From Rhizophagus prolifer (taxonomy: Eukaryota > Glomeromycota > Glomeromycetes > Glomerales > Glomeraceae): a DNA stretch of 41,836 nt. Below are positions 1-8,747 of the stretch, one piece after another. The translations under genes and the position numbers were made by a program. The notes beneath the pieces were generated by a model. That model worked only from the letters and a program-made list of their open reading frames with translations. It ran no database searches and had not been told where the DNA came from. Position 1 is the stretch's first letter; each line of letters opens with the position of its first letter. The stretch covers positions 1 to 41,836 of the forward strand of contig NQWY01033949.1 of assembly GCA_019425655.1 (NCBI GenBank), in the 5' to 3' direction.

Positions 1-96
1 CAAAGCAGATCCTTTATTTAAAAGGGGTAACTCTAAAAGTGTATAGCCTGCATAAGGGATATAAAGTGGGTGTTTACTTGGGTGTCCTGATATCAT
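1..96 (-). CDS. maeA: NAD-dependent malic enzyme, N-terminal 32 codons (runs off the window)
   Basis: Partial gene. From the ATG at 96 the minus strand is open to base 1 and reads [17 protein letters not shown], then [12 protein letters not shown]. From memory this matches the start of E. coli MaeA/SfcA ([22 protein letters not shown]), the enzyme that oxidatively decarboxylates malate to pyruvate with NAD. GAGATAGG lies just upstream as a possible ribosome binding site, and an earlier ATG hits a stop at its third codon. It is divergent from argS. The catalytic parts lie outside the window, so the name rests on this N-terminal block only. Confidence 0.8.
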   Translation of the reverse strand, partial: MISGHPSKHPLYIPYAGYTLLELPLLNKGSAL

Positions 97-555
97 TGCC
101 TATCTCATTTTCCAGCTTAGAACTCAGAAAAGTACAGTTTCAGCACTCTCTAAAGCTCGTTGTATGCGTAAGCTTAAGACTATTTGAGACGAAATAGGTA
201 TTTTAAACTGTGATATTAAAATTAAAGACTATTTAGTCTTATGATTTACAAGTTTTTTAAAATCATTCTTTATTAACACTATACTTGGCTTACAATCCTA
301 TAATTTTTCAGCCTCTTACATTTTTACAAGAAATACCAAGTGTTTTACTAGCTTATAATTTAGAAAATATTGTCTAAAAAGCCTATATTTACGTGCTTTG
401 AGAGTTTTCTTAGGCTTATTTTCCAATATTTACAAAAAAAATAGTTGTAGGGAACGAAAAGAAAGAAATTCAGTGAAAGCGTTAAATGCACTCCCCCAAC
501 TCATAGGAAATTTGCTATATTTGACGTTTTTCTGCGACATCTATTTTCGATTGAT
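97..555. other. maeA-argS divergent intergenic region
   Basis: An AT-rich 459-bp spacer between two divergent genes that must hold both promoters. I see a short inverted repeat at 225-240 (AAGACT, 4-base loop, AGTCTT) and A/T runs, but no open frame of note, RNA gene or clear operator. The argS start has no strong ribosome binding site upstream (TTTTCGATTGAT), so weak initiation or a missed leader element is possible. Confidence 0.6.
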
Positions 556-2346
556 ATGAATACGGCAATACAAGCAGCTCTCGACCATGCAGTGCAAACC
601 CTTCAGCAAGAAGGCGTGCTTCCTTCGGATTGGAATAATTCAAGCAATTTAACGCGCACCAAAGACCGAAGCCATGGCGACTTTGCTTCTAATATTGCCA
701 TGATCGGCTCTAAAGCTGCTGGTATGAAACCACGTGATTTAGCTGAAAAAATTCTTGCGGCTCTACCAGAAGTTGCAGATATCAGTAAAGCTGAAATCGC
801 AGGTCCTGGTTTTATCAATTTCTTCTTAAATGCAGACCAACGTTTTGCGATTCTTGATCAAATTCAAGCTCAAAAAGAAATCTTTGGCCGTAGCCAATCA
901 AATGCAGCGAAAAAGATTCAAGTTGAATTCGTTTCTGCAAACCCGACATCTAGCCTACACGTAGGTCATGGCCGTGGTGCTGCTTATGGTATGACTGTTG
1001 CGAACTTGCTTGAAGCAACAGGTGCTAAAGTTGATCGCGAATACTATGTAAATGATGCTGGCCGTCAAATGGATATTTTGGCGACTTCTACCTATTTACG
1101 TTATTTAGAATTATTGGGCCAAGACCTTGTATTTCCAAAAAATGCTTATCAAGGCGACTACGTTAAAGAGATTGCCCAAAGCATTATCGACAAAGATAAC
1201 AATGCATATGTTCGTGATGTAGCAGACGTCTATAAAGATGTGCCAGAAGACGTGCAATATGCAGATGAACTCGATAGCGAAGGCAATAAAGTTGTATTGT
1301 CTGGTGACAAAGAAAAACACATTGATGGTCTTATTGCCAACTCACAACAATTATTAGGTGAAGGCTACCGTGTTTTCCATCAAGCAGCTCTTCATGCGAT
1401 TTTAGATGACATTAAAGATGACCTTGCTGACTTTGGCGTAACTTTCAATCAATGGTTCAGTGAAGCATCTCTTAGCGCAAAAATTGATGAAGCTTTAGAA
1501 ACACTTGATCAACGTGGTTTCTTGTATGAAAAAGATGGCAACATCTGGTTTAAATCGACTGAATTTGGCGATGAAAAAGACCGTGTTGTTAAGCGCCGTA
1601 ATGGTCAAACGACTTACTTTGCCTCTGACATTGCTTACCACTTAAATAAATTACAACGTGGTTATACTGACCTTGTTGATATTTGGGGTTCTGACCACCA
1701 CGGCTATATCTCTCGCGTAAAAGCTGCGATTGATGCGATGGGTTATGACTCGAAAAAATTGACTGTTCTTTTAGTTCAGTTCGTAAGTTTGTGGCGCGGT
1801 GGCGAGATGGTTCAAATGTCATCTCGTTCAGGTCAATTCGTGACTTTACGCGACTTACGTAAAGAAGTTGGGAACGATGCTGCTCGTTTTTACTATGTAA
1901 TGCGTAAAAGCGAACAACACATTGACTTTGACTTAGATCTTGCTGTATCACAAAGCAAAGACAATGCGGTTTATTATATTCAATACGCTCATGCACGTAT
2001 CTGCCGTATGTTAGAAAAAGCAGCAAGCACTGGCTTACAGTTTGAAGTGGATGCTGCTCGTTCGCATGCTGCACGTTTATCACTTGATGCAGAAACTGAA
2101 ATTCTTGCTAAACTTGCTGCATATCCAGACGTTGTATTACGTGCTGCTAATGCGTATGAACCACACCAAGTAGGTAACTACTTAAAGGAATTAGCTGCGC
2201 TATTCCACGGTTGGTACAATGAACACAAAGTTTTAAGTGATGATGCTGAACTTACACAAGCACGCTTATTACTTTCAATCAATGTACAACAAATATTGCG
2301 TAATGGCTTAGAATTACTTGGTGTTTCTGCACCTGAAGCCATGTAA
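556..2346 (+). CDS. argS: Arginyl-tRNA synthetase
   Basis: Charges tRNA-Arg with arginine in the cytoplasm (class Ia aminoacyl-tRNA synthetase). The 596-residue product has the family's normal length. An N-terminal additional domain covers about residues 1-110. The HIGH-type motif is HVGH at 135-138 in the block NPTSSLHVGHGRG. The KMSKS-equivalent loop reads MVQMSSRSGQFVTL, as is usual for ArgS enzymes lacking a canonical KMSKS. The all-alpha anticodon-binding DALR domain fills the last 130 or so residues. The ATG at 556 gives the family's typical N-terminus even though its ribosome binding site is poor. It stands alone or heads a short operon with the following SPOR gene. Confidence 0.97.
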   Translation: MNTAIQAALDHAVQTLQQEGVLPSDWNNSSNLTRTKDRSHGDFASNIAMIGSKAAGMKPRDLAEKILAALPEVADISKAEIAGPGFINFFLNADQRFAILDQIQAQKEIFGRSQSNAAKKIQVEFVSANPTSSLHVGHGRGAAYGMTVANLLEATGAKVDREYYVNDAGRQMDILATSTYLRYLELLGQDLVFPKNAYQGDYVKEIAQSIIDKDNNAYVRDVADVYKDVPEDVQYADELDSEGNKVVLSGDKEKHIDGLIANSQQLLGEGYRVFHQAALHAILDDIKDDLADFGVTFNQWFSEASLSAKIDEALETLDQRGFLYEKDGNIWFKSTEFGDEKDRVVKRRNGQTTYFASDIAYHLNKLQRGYTDLVDIWGSDHHGYISRVKAAIDAMGYDSKKLTVLLVQFVSLWRGGEMVQMSSRSGQFVTLRDLRKEVGNDAARFYYVMRKSEQHIDFDLDLAVSQSKDNAVYYIQYAHARICRMLEKAASTGLQFEVDAARSHAARLSLDAETEILAKLAAYPDVVLRAANAYEPHQVGNYLKELAALFHGWYNEHKVLSDDAELTQARLLLSINVQQILRNGLELLGVSAPEAM

Positions 2347-2396
2347 ATAAATGCTGGATATTTGGTAGAACTACATATTCAGCCATGCTGTAAAAG

Positions 2397-2435
2397 ACAT
2401 CGCTTTGTGATGATATAAACCTTACAGAGCGATGT
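2397..2435 (+). terminator. Hairpin downstream of argS
   Basis: Eight-base arms ACATCGCT (2397-2404) and AGCGATGT (2428-2435) enclose a 23-base loop and are followed by TTTTA. The long loop and short T run make it a weak terminator at best. It may allow read-through into the SPOR-domain gene 50 bp downstream. Confidence 0.4.
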
Positions 2436-2485
2436 TTTAAAGTAAACTCGAAAGAAAACAATCAAAAGACAGAGGAATAATCCAC

Positions 2486-3106
2486 GTGTTTGGCAAAACG
2501 CAACGCGGTGTATCTGAAAGACCTAATAAGCCTAAAAAGCCTTTAATCCCTAAATGGCTAGGGACACTTGTCGCTATTTTAGTCGTCTTATGCATTGCGG
2601 TAATGCTCATGCTGTGGAAACCGTGGCAACCTGTTTCTTCAAAAAATCAGATTACGTCTGATCACTATAAAGAAGAAGAGACCAATAAAGACTATCGCTT
2701 TTATGATCTATTGCCTCAGCAACAAGTAACCCCTATTCCGGAACAAGCAATCCCTGAAAGTAAAAATCAGGGTACAGCAATGATTGTAGAGGCGCCTAGT
2801 ACAGCACAACCTGCTGCATCTGAGTCTGTTGCTACTACTGATAGCGATGACTCTACAGCTGCTGCCCCTCAACAACCAAATTACATTTTACAAGTCCGTA
2901 GCTATACAGATCCCGATCAAGCAGATGCTCGTCGTGCAGAAATTATTTTAAATGGCTTATCTGCCGATGTAGTCAAAAGTTCTGAAAATGGTAAGACTTG
3001 GTATCGAGTTATTTCTGGTCCATATGATACTCAAGATGCTGCGCTTGCAGCCCAGCAAACATTACAACATAGTGGTATTGACTCTATCGTAATTAAACGC
3101 AAATAA
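2486..3106 (+). CDS. SPOR-domain cell-division/peptidoglycan-binding membrane protein (FtsN-like)
   Basis: Single-pass inner-membrane protein of 206 residues. A basic cytoplasmic tail (about 1-23) is followed by one transmembrane helix (about 24-46, LVAILVVLCIAVMLML). A Pro/Gln/Ala/Ser-rich periplasmic linker then leads to a C-terminal SPOR domain (about 130-206, YILQVRSYTDPDQADARRAE). SPOR domains bind glycan strands lacking stem peptides at the division septum, so a septal role like FtsN is inferred. Translation starts at GTG 2486, supported by AGAGGA at 2471-2476. The argS-SPOR neighbourship is common in gamma-proteobacteria. Whether it is true FtsN cannot be settled here. Confidence 0.88.
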   Translation: MFGKTQRGVSERPNKPKKPLIPKWLGTLVAILVVLCIAVMLMLWKPWQPVSSKNQITSDHYKEEETNKDYRFYDLLPQQQVTPIPEQAIPESKNQGTAMIVEAPSTAQPAASESVATTDSDDSTAAAPQQPNYILQVRSYTDPDQADARRAEIILNGLSADVVKSSENGKTWYRVISGPYDTQDAALAAQQTLQHSGIDSIVIKRK

Positions 3107-3120
3107 AGCAAGAGTGATAA

Positions 3121-3146
3121 AAAAGGAACAAATATTTGTTCCTTTT
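3121..3146. terminator. Bidirectional terminator between the SPOR gene and the GST gene
   Basis: Perfect palindrome: AAAAGGAACAAAT (3121-3133) against ATTTGTTCCTTTT (3134-3146), followed by CTTTTAT on the plus strand. It lies between convergent genes ending at 3106 and 3150 and can serve both. Confidence 0.75.
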
Positions 3147-3149
3147 CTT

Positions 3150-3818
3150 TTATATGTCAGCACAATTTCTTTCGTTTGAACCCAAACTCTTTTGTTTTGC
3201 CTTTTGAAAAGCTGGTCGTTGCTGAATACGATGTAAAAAGGCTTGAATATGCGGATATTTACCTTGTAAACGCGACTGAAGAGCTTCTAGTGGAAAGCTC
3301 ATTTGAATATCAGCAAATGAAAAATTCCCTGCAAAATATTCATGTTCAGATAAGTAGTTTTCTAAAAAACTAATATGATCTTTCATACGTGGACGAACAA
3401 AACTTGCTTTAACCCCTTCTGTGATTTTTTTTGCTACAGGTTGGATTAACCATGGCACGTGTTTGTTTACACTATTCATAACTAAAGTCATGACCAATAA
3501 AGGCATAAGTGAACCTTCAGCATAGTGCATCCAGTAAATATATTGCTGTAAATCCTGAGATTGCTTAGGTTTAAATTGCTGATTTTGATCGTAACGCTGC
3601 TGTAAATACTCCAAAATGACCGCTGACTCTGCAATGACTTGTTCATCGTCTGTCAAAATTGGAGCTTTGCCGAGGGGATGAATACATTTCAGTGTTTCTG
3701 GCGCAGAATAGTTGGGAAGACGTTGATAATAATGAATATCATAATCCAAACCTAACTCTTCTAAAGCCCATAAAATCCGAAACGATCGCGAACATTCCAG
3801 GTGGTGTACACTAATCAT
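3150..3818 (-). CDS. Glutathione S-transferase family protein
   Basis: A 222-residue cytosolic protein. Its N-terminal thioredoxin-like domain (about 1-78) begins MISVHHLECSRSFRILWALEELGLDY, a typical bacterial GST start with Ser/Cys near residues 9-12 where the glutathione-activating residue sits. The glutathione gamma-glutamyl binding motif is at AESAVILEYL (about 63-72). The C-terminal all-alpha domain follows (about 90-215). GSTs conjugate or reduce electrophiles; the substrate cannot be told from sequence. It is transcribed alone, with terminators on both sides. Confidence 0.88.
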   Translation of the reverse strand: MISVHHLECSRSFRILWALEELGLDYDIHYYQRLPNYSAPETLKCIHPLGKAPILTDDEQVIAESAVILEYLQQRYDQNQQFKPKQSQDLQQYIYWMHYAEGSLMPLLVMTLVMNSVNKHVPWLIQPVAKKITEGVKASFVRPRMKDHISFLENYLSEHEYFAGNFSFADIQMSFPLEALQSRLQGKYPHIQAFLHRIQQRPAFQKAKQKSLGSNERNCADI

Positions 3819-3853
3819 GCTATTGCCTACTTTTATTTTTCTTTTTTACATAA

Positions 3854-3879
3854 AAAACAGCATGTGAACATGCTGTTTT
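3854..3879 (-). terminator. Terminator downstream of the pirin-osmC operon
   Basis: Arms AAAACAGCATG (3854-3864) and CATGCTGTTTT (3869-3879) with a TGAA loop. Read on the minus strand the stem is followed by a T run (3853-3851 and beyond), which suits termination of the osmC transcript ending at 3932. Confidence 0.75.
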
Positions 3880-3931
3880 ATTCCATTTGTGGGATGGATA
3901 TAAAATCATCCACCTCAACAAAATAGCATTT

Positions 3932-4339
3932 TTACACTGTAACAAGCACAGTATGAATGTCTAAACTACGTAACAAAGTTTTAGTAACAGGCGTTTTACC
4001 ACACACTGTTAATATTTTTTGCTGTAGTTCTTCGCTTGGTAACTCTTTAAAAACAATACGACGTTCAATATGTTCTTCATGCTCACGATTGGTATGAAAA
4101 TCAATTTCAACTGAGAACTCACCAAAGTCATAATCTTTATGCTTTGCATACATTCTTAAAGTAATAAGTGTACAAGCTGCCAGACTCCCGGTAAGTAAAT
4201 CATAAGGGGCTGGACCTTGGTCATGCCCTTCTAACTTCTCTGGTTCGTCACAAAAATATTGATGACGACCACTGGTGATTTCGCCCTTCCACTGCTCAGC
4301 AAGAGGCTTTGCTTTACTGCTTGCAATTACTGCTGTCAT
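3932..4339 (-). CDS. OsmC/Ohr-family thiol peroxidase-like protein
   Basis: A 135-residue OsmC-fold protein. The first of the two family cysteines lies in the helix SLAACTLITLRMYA (about residues 52-65) and the second in ILTVCGKTPVTKTL (about 110-123), the usual spacing for OsmC/YhfA-type proteins that reduce organic hydroperoxides or related species. Its ATG overlaps the pirin stop by 4 bp (ATGA), so the two genes are translationally coupled and probably act in the same oxidative or quinone stress response. The exact substrate is unknown. Confidence 0.87.
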   Translation of the reverse strand: MTAVIASSKAKPLAEQWKGEITSGRHQYFCDEPEKLEGHDQGPAPYDLLTGSLAACTLITLRMYAKHKDYDFGEFSVEIDFHTNREHEEHIERRIVFKELPSEELQQKILTVCGKTPVTKTLLRSLDIHTVLVTV

Positions 4340-5136
4340 TTTGATGCTCTCATTTGATCTGGAAGAACTGGCGCTTCTAAACGCGCACCCACGTAGTCTG
4401 GAATTTCACCAAAACGCACATCATGATTAATCCACTGCTCCCGCGCTTCTTTTAAATCATCCATTGTACGTGCAACAAAGTTCCACCATAGTAAAATTGG
4501 AGTTTCAAACGGTTCACCACCTACTAACAGCACACGGTTCCCTTTCTTTACTTCAATTTCAATTTCACTTAAACCCGTATCTAATACAACCATGTTGTCG
4601 GCAGTGAGTTCATGGCCATTCACATGGGCAACCCCATCTAATGCCATAAAACCATATTCAAACTCAGGATTTAGTGGAATACGTGTTTTAGTATCTTCGG
4701 TAGCAATTAAATCAACACCTACTAACGGCGTATGCACTGCAACTGGGGAAGTAGTTGCCAAGTATTCACCCACAAGGACGGTAAACTCTAAACCATCCTT
4801 TTCAACAACAGGTAGTTCTGGGTAGTGTTCAAATTTAGGATCCATATTGCGCTTATGGTCAGGCAATGCGATCCAAAGCTGGGCAGCATGCATTTGAGTT
4901 TCTGTATCAGGGGCAACTTCTGTATGAGAGATACCATGACCTGCTGTCATCAGGTTTACTTGTTTAGGACGGATCAATTGCTTTGAACCTAAACTATCAG
5001 TATGCATCATGGTGCCTTCAATCATCCACGTGAAGGTTTGCAAACCAATGTGAGGATGAGGACCAACATCTAGACCATCACCCGCTGGAAAAGTTACTGG
5101 GCCTGCATGATCTAGGAAACACCACGCACCAATCAT
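4336..5136 (-). CDS. Pirin-family bicupin, apparently missing its native start
   Basis: From the first ATG this is 266 residues with the pirin N-terminal cupin (IGAWCFLDHAGPV, then HPHIGLQTFTWMIEG; metal-ligand histidines) and a C-terminal cupin. Bacterial pirins act as iron-dependent quercetinase-like enzymes or redox sensors. The frame stays open upstream to a stop at 5221-5223, and the codons just before the ATG read GPFTLPSRQKR, which looks like genuine pirin sequence (relatives carry LP-R ahead of IG-WCFLDH). No ATG, GTG or TTG occurs in that extension and no ribosome binding site precedes 5136. The 5' end therefore looks lost where it meets the terminator at 5161-5192. Expression may be impaired. 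Confidence 0.8.
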   Translation of the reverse strand: MIGAWCFLDHAGPVTFPAGDGLDVGPHPHIGLQTFTWMIEGTMMHTDSLGSKQLIRPKQVNLMTAGHGISHTEVAPDTETQMHAAQLWIALPDHKRNMDPKFEHYPELPVVEKDGLEFTVLVGEYLATTSPVAVHTPLVGVDLIATEDTKTRIPLNPEFEYGFMALDGVAHVNGHELTADNMVVLDTGLSEIEIEVKKGNRVLLVGGEPFETPILLWWNFVARTMDDLKEAREQWINHDVRFGEIPDYVGARLEAPVLPDQMRASK

Positions 5137-5160
5137 TCGCTTTTGACGGCTAGGTAAAGT

Positions 5161-5192
5161 AAAAGGCCCTAGTCGAAAGACTAGGGCCTTTT
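5161..5192. terminator. Strong terminator at the left edge of the lipopeptide region
   Basis: Fourteen-bp perfect stem: AAAAGGCCCTAGTC (5161-5174), loop GAAA, GACTAGGGCCTTTT (5179-5192). It ends the operon whose last gene stops at 5332. One arm overlaps the in-frame pirin-like codons Gly-Pro-Phe. A near copy of this hairpin occurs at 16143-16172 on the other side of the quorum-sensing region. Confidence 0.8.
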
Positions 5193-5331
5193 TCTTTCTA
5201 TCGATTCTTATTTTTGTACTCTATCGATTCACAGCATAACTTACTGAGAAGAACTCAATTCAATTCCAACGAAAGACTTTCTACTTCCTATCAGATTCAT
5301 ATTTTTAAATCGTCAGTTATAACGATTAAAT

Positions 5332-6093
5332 CTAGTTATATTTGCAAAGCAATGGAGTAATTTGGTGCGTAGATATACACGGCAGTAATTGGAAACATTC
5401 CATATTAAAGCGTTCTATATTGTGGCTCTGCTGTAAACATATGGAAAAGATAAAATTGCAATCATAGATATAGCTTTGAAAATGATATTGTTCTGTGTTT
5501 TGAGCATAATGAGTTGCATCAAAAAACTGTATATGTTCAGAAAAGACATGGAAATTAAGCTTCTTTAAATGGCTGCTCATTCCATGACCAGTACATTTAA
5601 TATAGGATTCCTTTAAGGTCCATATTTGAAAAAACCGCTGATATACACTGAATGGATCAGTACTTTCATTTTCCTGAATCCAGTCTATTTCACTCAGCGC
5701 TAACACACTATCAACCCGCTTCCATTCGAACTCTCGATTCACTCGTTCAACATCGACGCCTATTTCTCCTTCTCCAGTCAGAGCAAGGACAATAACGTCC
5801 GCTGAGTGACTAAGATTAAAATAAATAGTCTTACCGCCTTGTACAAAAGGTTTACCGTTCGGTTGTAATTGAATATTAACTTCATGGGGTGAGATACCCA
5901 GCTTATCTGCTAAAACAGACTTCGTTAAGACACGAGAAATCAAGAAAAGACGTGCTGCTTGAGGAAGATATTGATCATATCTCAACTTTTCTGCTGTGTT
6001 GAGAAAGCTGAGATAATGACTCAATATCACATGATCTTGTGGTACCCGTGAAACTGGGCAAACAAAAACTTGTACTTGGGCTATATTAGACAT
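5332..6093 (-). CDS. Sfp-type 4'-phosphopantetheinyl transferase
   Basis: Transfers phosphopantetheine from CoA to the conserved serine of carrier proteins. About 253 residues, as usual for Sfp-type enzymes. The motifs are all present: the CoA-site NGKPF followed by FNLSHS (about residues 80-100), the Mg-binding GVDVER, and WTLKESYIKCTGHG with the W-x-x-KE-x-x-x-K signature. ATG 6093 is preferred over the GTG at 6096. It overlaps the end of the DUF1302-like frame by 8 bp, so it belongs to the same transcript. From memory of A. baumannii ATCC 17978 it corresponds to A1S_0119, the last gene of the acinetin cluster. It looks intact although the NRPS it would serve is broken. Confidence 0.88.
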   Translation of the reverse strand: MSNIAQVQVFVCPVSRVPQDHVILSHYLSFLNTAEKLRYDQYLPQAARLFLISRVLTKSVLADKLGISPHEVNIQLQPNGKPFVQGGKTIYFNLSHSADVIVLALTGEGEIGVDVERVNREFEWKRVDSVLALSEIDWIQENESTDPFSVYQRFFQIWTLKESYIKCTGHGMSSHLKKLNFHVFSEHIQFFDATHYAQNTEQYHFQSYIYDCNFIFSICLQQSHNIERFNMECFQLLPCISTHQITPLLCKYN

Positions 6094-7108
6094 CACTAAG
6101 CTGTGCTGTAGTACTGATGTATTTAGTTAGAACTGGCGTGAGATAATCATAAACTGCGGTTTGCTGATAACGGTAAACTGCACTCAATGATGGATCTGTT
6201 AAGCTATCGGCAGACCTTACATCCTCCGTATGTTTGTACACGCCCATTAAACTCAGCGTGGAATTTTTTAATGATAATTCTGGACCCACGACCACAGTTA
6301 AATTATTTTTTTTGTGTGTAAGATCTTCACTGCCATCCGAGTCAGTCTTTGTATAAGCAGCTTCACCGCGCCACACAATATCGTTATGGTTATAACTGAA
6401 GTCTACTCCATAGACAGACATAGGATTATTTTTCAGCTGCAATGTTGCTTCCCCTGTTGGAGATGCTGAAAGAACTGAAAGATCGGGCATGTGATCCAAA
6501 CCTGAAAAATACGATGCCCCTACATCTAGACCATCTACAGAATAATCCCAGCGTACTGCAAACGCAGGGCGGCTCTTCTTATCTATTTCATATTGGATAC
6601 CAGCAATCTGACGCAATGGAATCACATCTGAACGACTACGCGGATACCACAATGCGGTCCATTTATTGGTTCCAGATTCAGGAATATACGTCAATTTGAG
6701 TGCATCATTTCCAAGACGTTGATCTGTCTCATCTGGTACTAGACGCGTATAGTCACGAGGCGAGAGATTATCCGTTGGGTTAATCCCATCAGCCCTTCCC
6801 CAGATGACAATCTGACGACCAACATCAACATAAACTGTCTGATCCCAGTTATAAGAGGCATATAACTCACGTAAGTTACGGTTTACCTTACTCACTTGAT
6901 CTGGGTTCACAGTATGGTCCGTTTCGTCTCCAACCACGATGTCGTAATGCAGCTTAAATGCAGGGTTAAACTTGAGCGTACCATTGGACCAGAAACTTGC
7001 CTGTCCAATGTTTTTTAACGAACTTAAATCACGATCTGATGACCACACATCGAGTCTGGCTGAGTTCTGGCTCACAAAACTAATTTCACTGTCATCTGCA
7101 TATCCCAA
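6086..7108 (-). pseudogene. DUF1302-like outer-membrane beta-barrel protein, truncated at the N-terminus by a deletion
   Basis: The product looks like a DUF1302-type barrel that accompanies RND exporters in Pseudomonas and Acinetobacter: DVGRQIVIWGRADGINPTD followed by alternating beta strands. The reading frame enters straight from NRPS sequence as Gly-Tyr-Ala-Asp-Asp, so the signal peptide and start codon are absent. The only start is a TTG at 7108 inside the junction, and the resulting 340-residue protein could not be exported. The C-terminus (ending LTKYISTTAQLSDV) lacks the terminal aromatic residue expected of a barrel and overlaps the next gene, so the 3' end may also be shortened. From memory it corresponds to one of A1S_0117/0118. 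Confidence 0.7.
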
Positions 7109-8747
7109 GGATTGCTGCTGGCAATAATGCTGTGCGGTCTAACATGAGACCTACACGATCGCCACGTGTAATACCGTGTGCACGCAAATATTCAGCAATA
7201 CCAGCAATATGTTGACCTAACTCACGATAGCTAACCGCATGATCGTTCGAGGTCAAAGCATAATGATCACCACGATCATCAATCTGCTTTAAAATCATTG
7301 CGAATAGATCATGCTGAGCATAATCAGTCGCCTTTCCACGGAGGGCCTCGAACTGAATGCCATCTTTATAATCAGGTGCGATATTTAACTCAACGATCTT
7401 ACTTTCTGGATGAGCCACCATCTCAGATAGTACAGCTTGCAGCAGCTGTACCATATTTTCGGCAGACTGCGCAGAAAATAGCTCAGTGTTATATTTCAAT
7501 ACACCAACAAGTTCACCCTGATATTCACCGCCCATTTCTAGCGTAATATCCAACTGTCCTTCTTGCTGACGAACTGGAAAACTTCCTAAAGTTAAATCTT
7601 GACCAACCAAAGTAGCTGGGGTCTGGATTGGCAGAAGTAGTTCTTTAAACTCATCCATACCCCCTAGACGTTCCCAGAACATTCCTACCTGAGCCAATGG
7701 GTTAATACTGCCATCACGCTTTGGTGAAACAGCCTCAACTACTCTAGAAAAAGCAACTTTTTGATGCTTAAGGCTCTGTCTTAATTGTTCCTGAACTTGC
7801 TGGGTAAATTGACGTAAAGTCAAATCAGCATCGATGTCCATCTGGATAGCTATTGTGTTGACGAACTGCCCCAATGCATTACGCAAAGAGCGTTCAAGTC
7901 GACCAGCTACAGGTGTGGCAATAACTAGATTATTTTCATTAGATAGTTTGTGCAGCAGGATATAGAACCCCGATAGCACAAGTCCGAACAATGTGATCTC
8001 ATAATCTTTCGCCAAGTTTACAAGACCAGATGACACTGATTCAGGTACACGGAAAGCCAGTGAGCTACCCTTATGCTGCTGTACAGCTGGACGAGGATAA
8101 TCAAGCGGAATGCTATGCACATGTGGTGCATGCTTCAGTGCATTTTTCCAGAAAAGTAAACTTTCATCAGTATCATCGATTACGCTGCTCTGCTGCTTAT
8201 CGGCATACTGTGCAAACTCAATTCCGTTCACTGTATCCGACTCTGCAACGAGTCCAAAACGTTTGCTGACGTCTCGCAGCAACAGACCAATTGACCAAAA
8301 ATCCATGAGCGCATGATGAATTACAACGGCAATCACATAGTGATTTTGTCCACGCTCATAACAATGAACACGCCACAATGGTGGCTGAGTCAGGTCAAAT
8401 GGCTGCTTGGTATCTTGCTCGACTAATTGCGTCAAATCAGAAGCTTCAATATGACGAGCATCAGAAAAGATGATATTCGGATAGACACGATCCCAGATGA
8501 GTTGCTCAATCCCCTGATCATTGGCAGGCATGCTGACACGCAACAGCGGATAATCATGCATGACCGCTTCCAGAATCTCCATCGGCTTGTTGCCTAATGG
8601 TTGATTGACCTTCACATCAAAGGCCACCACCATATTGTAGGCACTGCAAGTTGGCTCAAGACGCTGGATGTACCAAATACCAAGCTGTTCCGCAGAAATC
8701 GCATGACGCGACAGAACTTCCGGTTCTAGTCGTGCAAGGTTGTTCAT
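7092..8747 (-). pseudogene. Non-ribosomal peptide synthetase, truncated after the condensation domain
   Basis: The intact part is a condensation domain (about residues 15-450) with the HHxxxD catalytic motif as HHALMD at 144-149. It would join an acyl group from the carrier protein to an amino acid. An adenylation domain starts near 475 (YAQHDLFAMILKQ, then LTSNDHAVSYRELG) but stops after LLPAAILGI at about 549, before every ATP- and substrate-binding motif. A TGA at 7094-7092 follows at once. The adenylation core, thiolation domain and anything downstream are missing. The start overlaps the carrier-protein stop by 4 bp (ATGA). From memory the intact relative is A1S_0115 of the acinetin 505 cluster. 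No amide product is expected from this remnant. Confidence 0.85.

Noticed and set aside
225-240. Inverted repeat AAGACT-N4-AGTCTT in the maeA-argS spacer as an operator or terminator
   Set aside because: Six-base arms in AT-rich sequence with no T run and no clear promoter next to it; too weak to call.
5010-5025. Other CACGTG-containing 16-mers (about 2482, 5018, 7163, 13811) as further parS sites
   Set aside because: Outside the central hexamer they match the parS arms poorly, and most lie within genes.
6086-7108. TTG at 7108 as a genuine start giving an intact 340-residue barrel protein
   Set aside because: The TTG lies in residual NRPS sequence, has no ribosome binding site and leaves no signal peptide, so it is a by-product of the deletion.
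7298-8316. Open frames on the plus strand opposite the NRPS gene, and similar opposite-strand frames elsewhere
   Set aside because: They lack ribosome binding sites and recognisable domains, and lie fully within well-supported genes.
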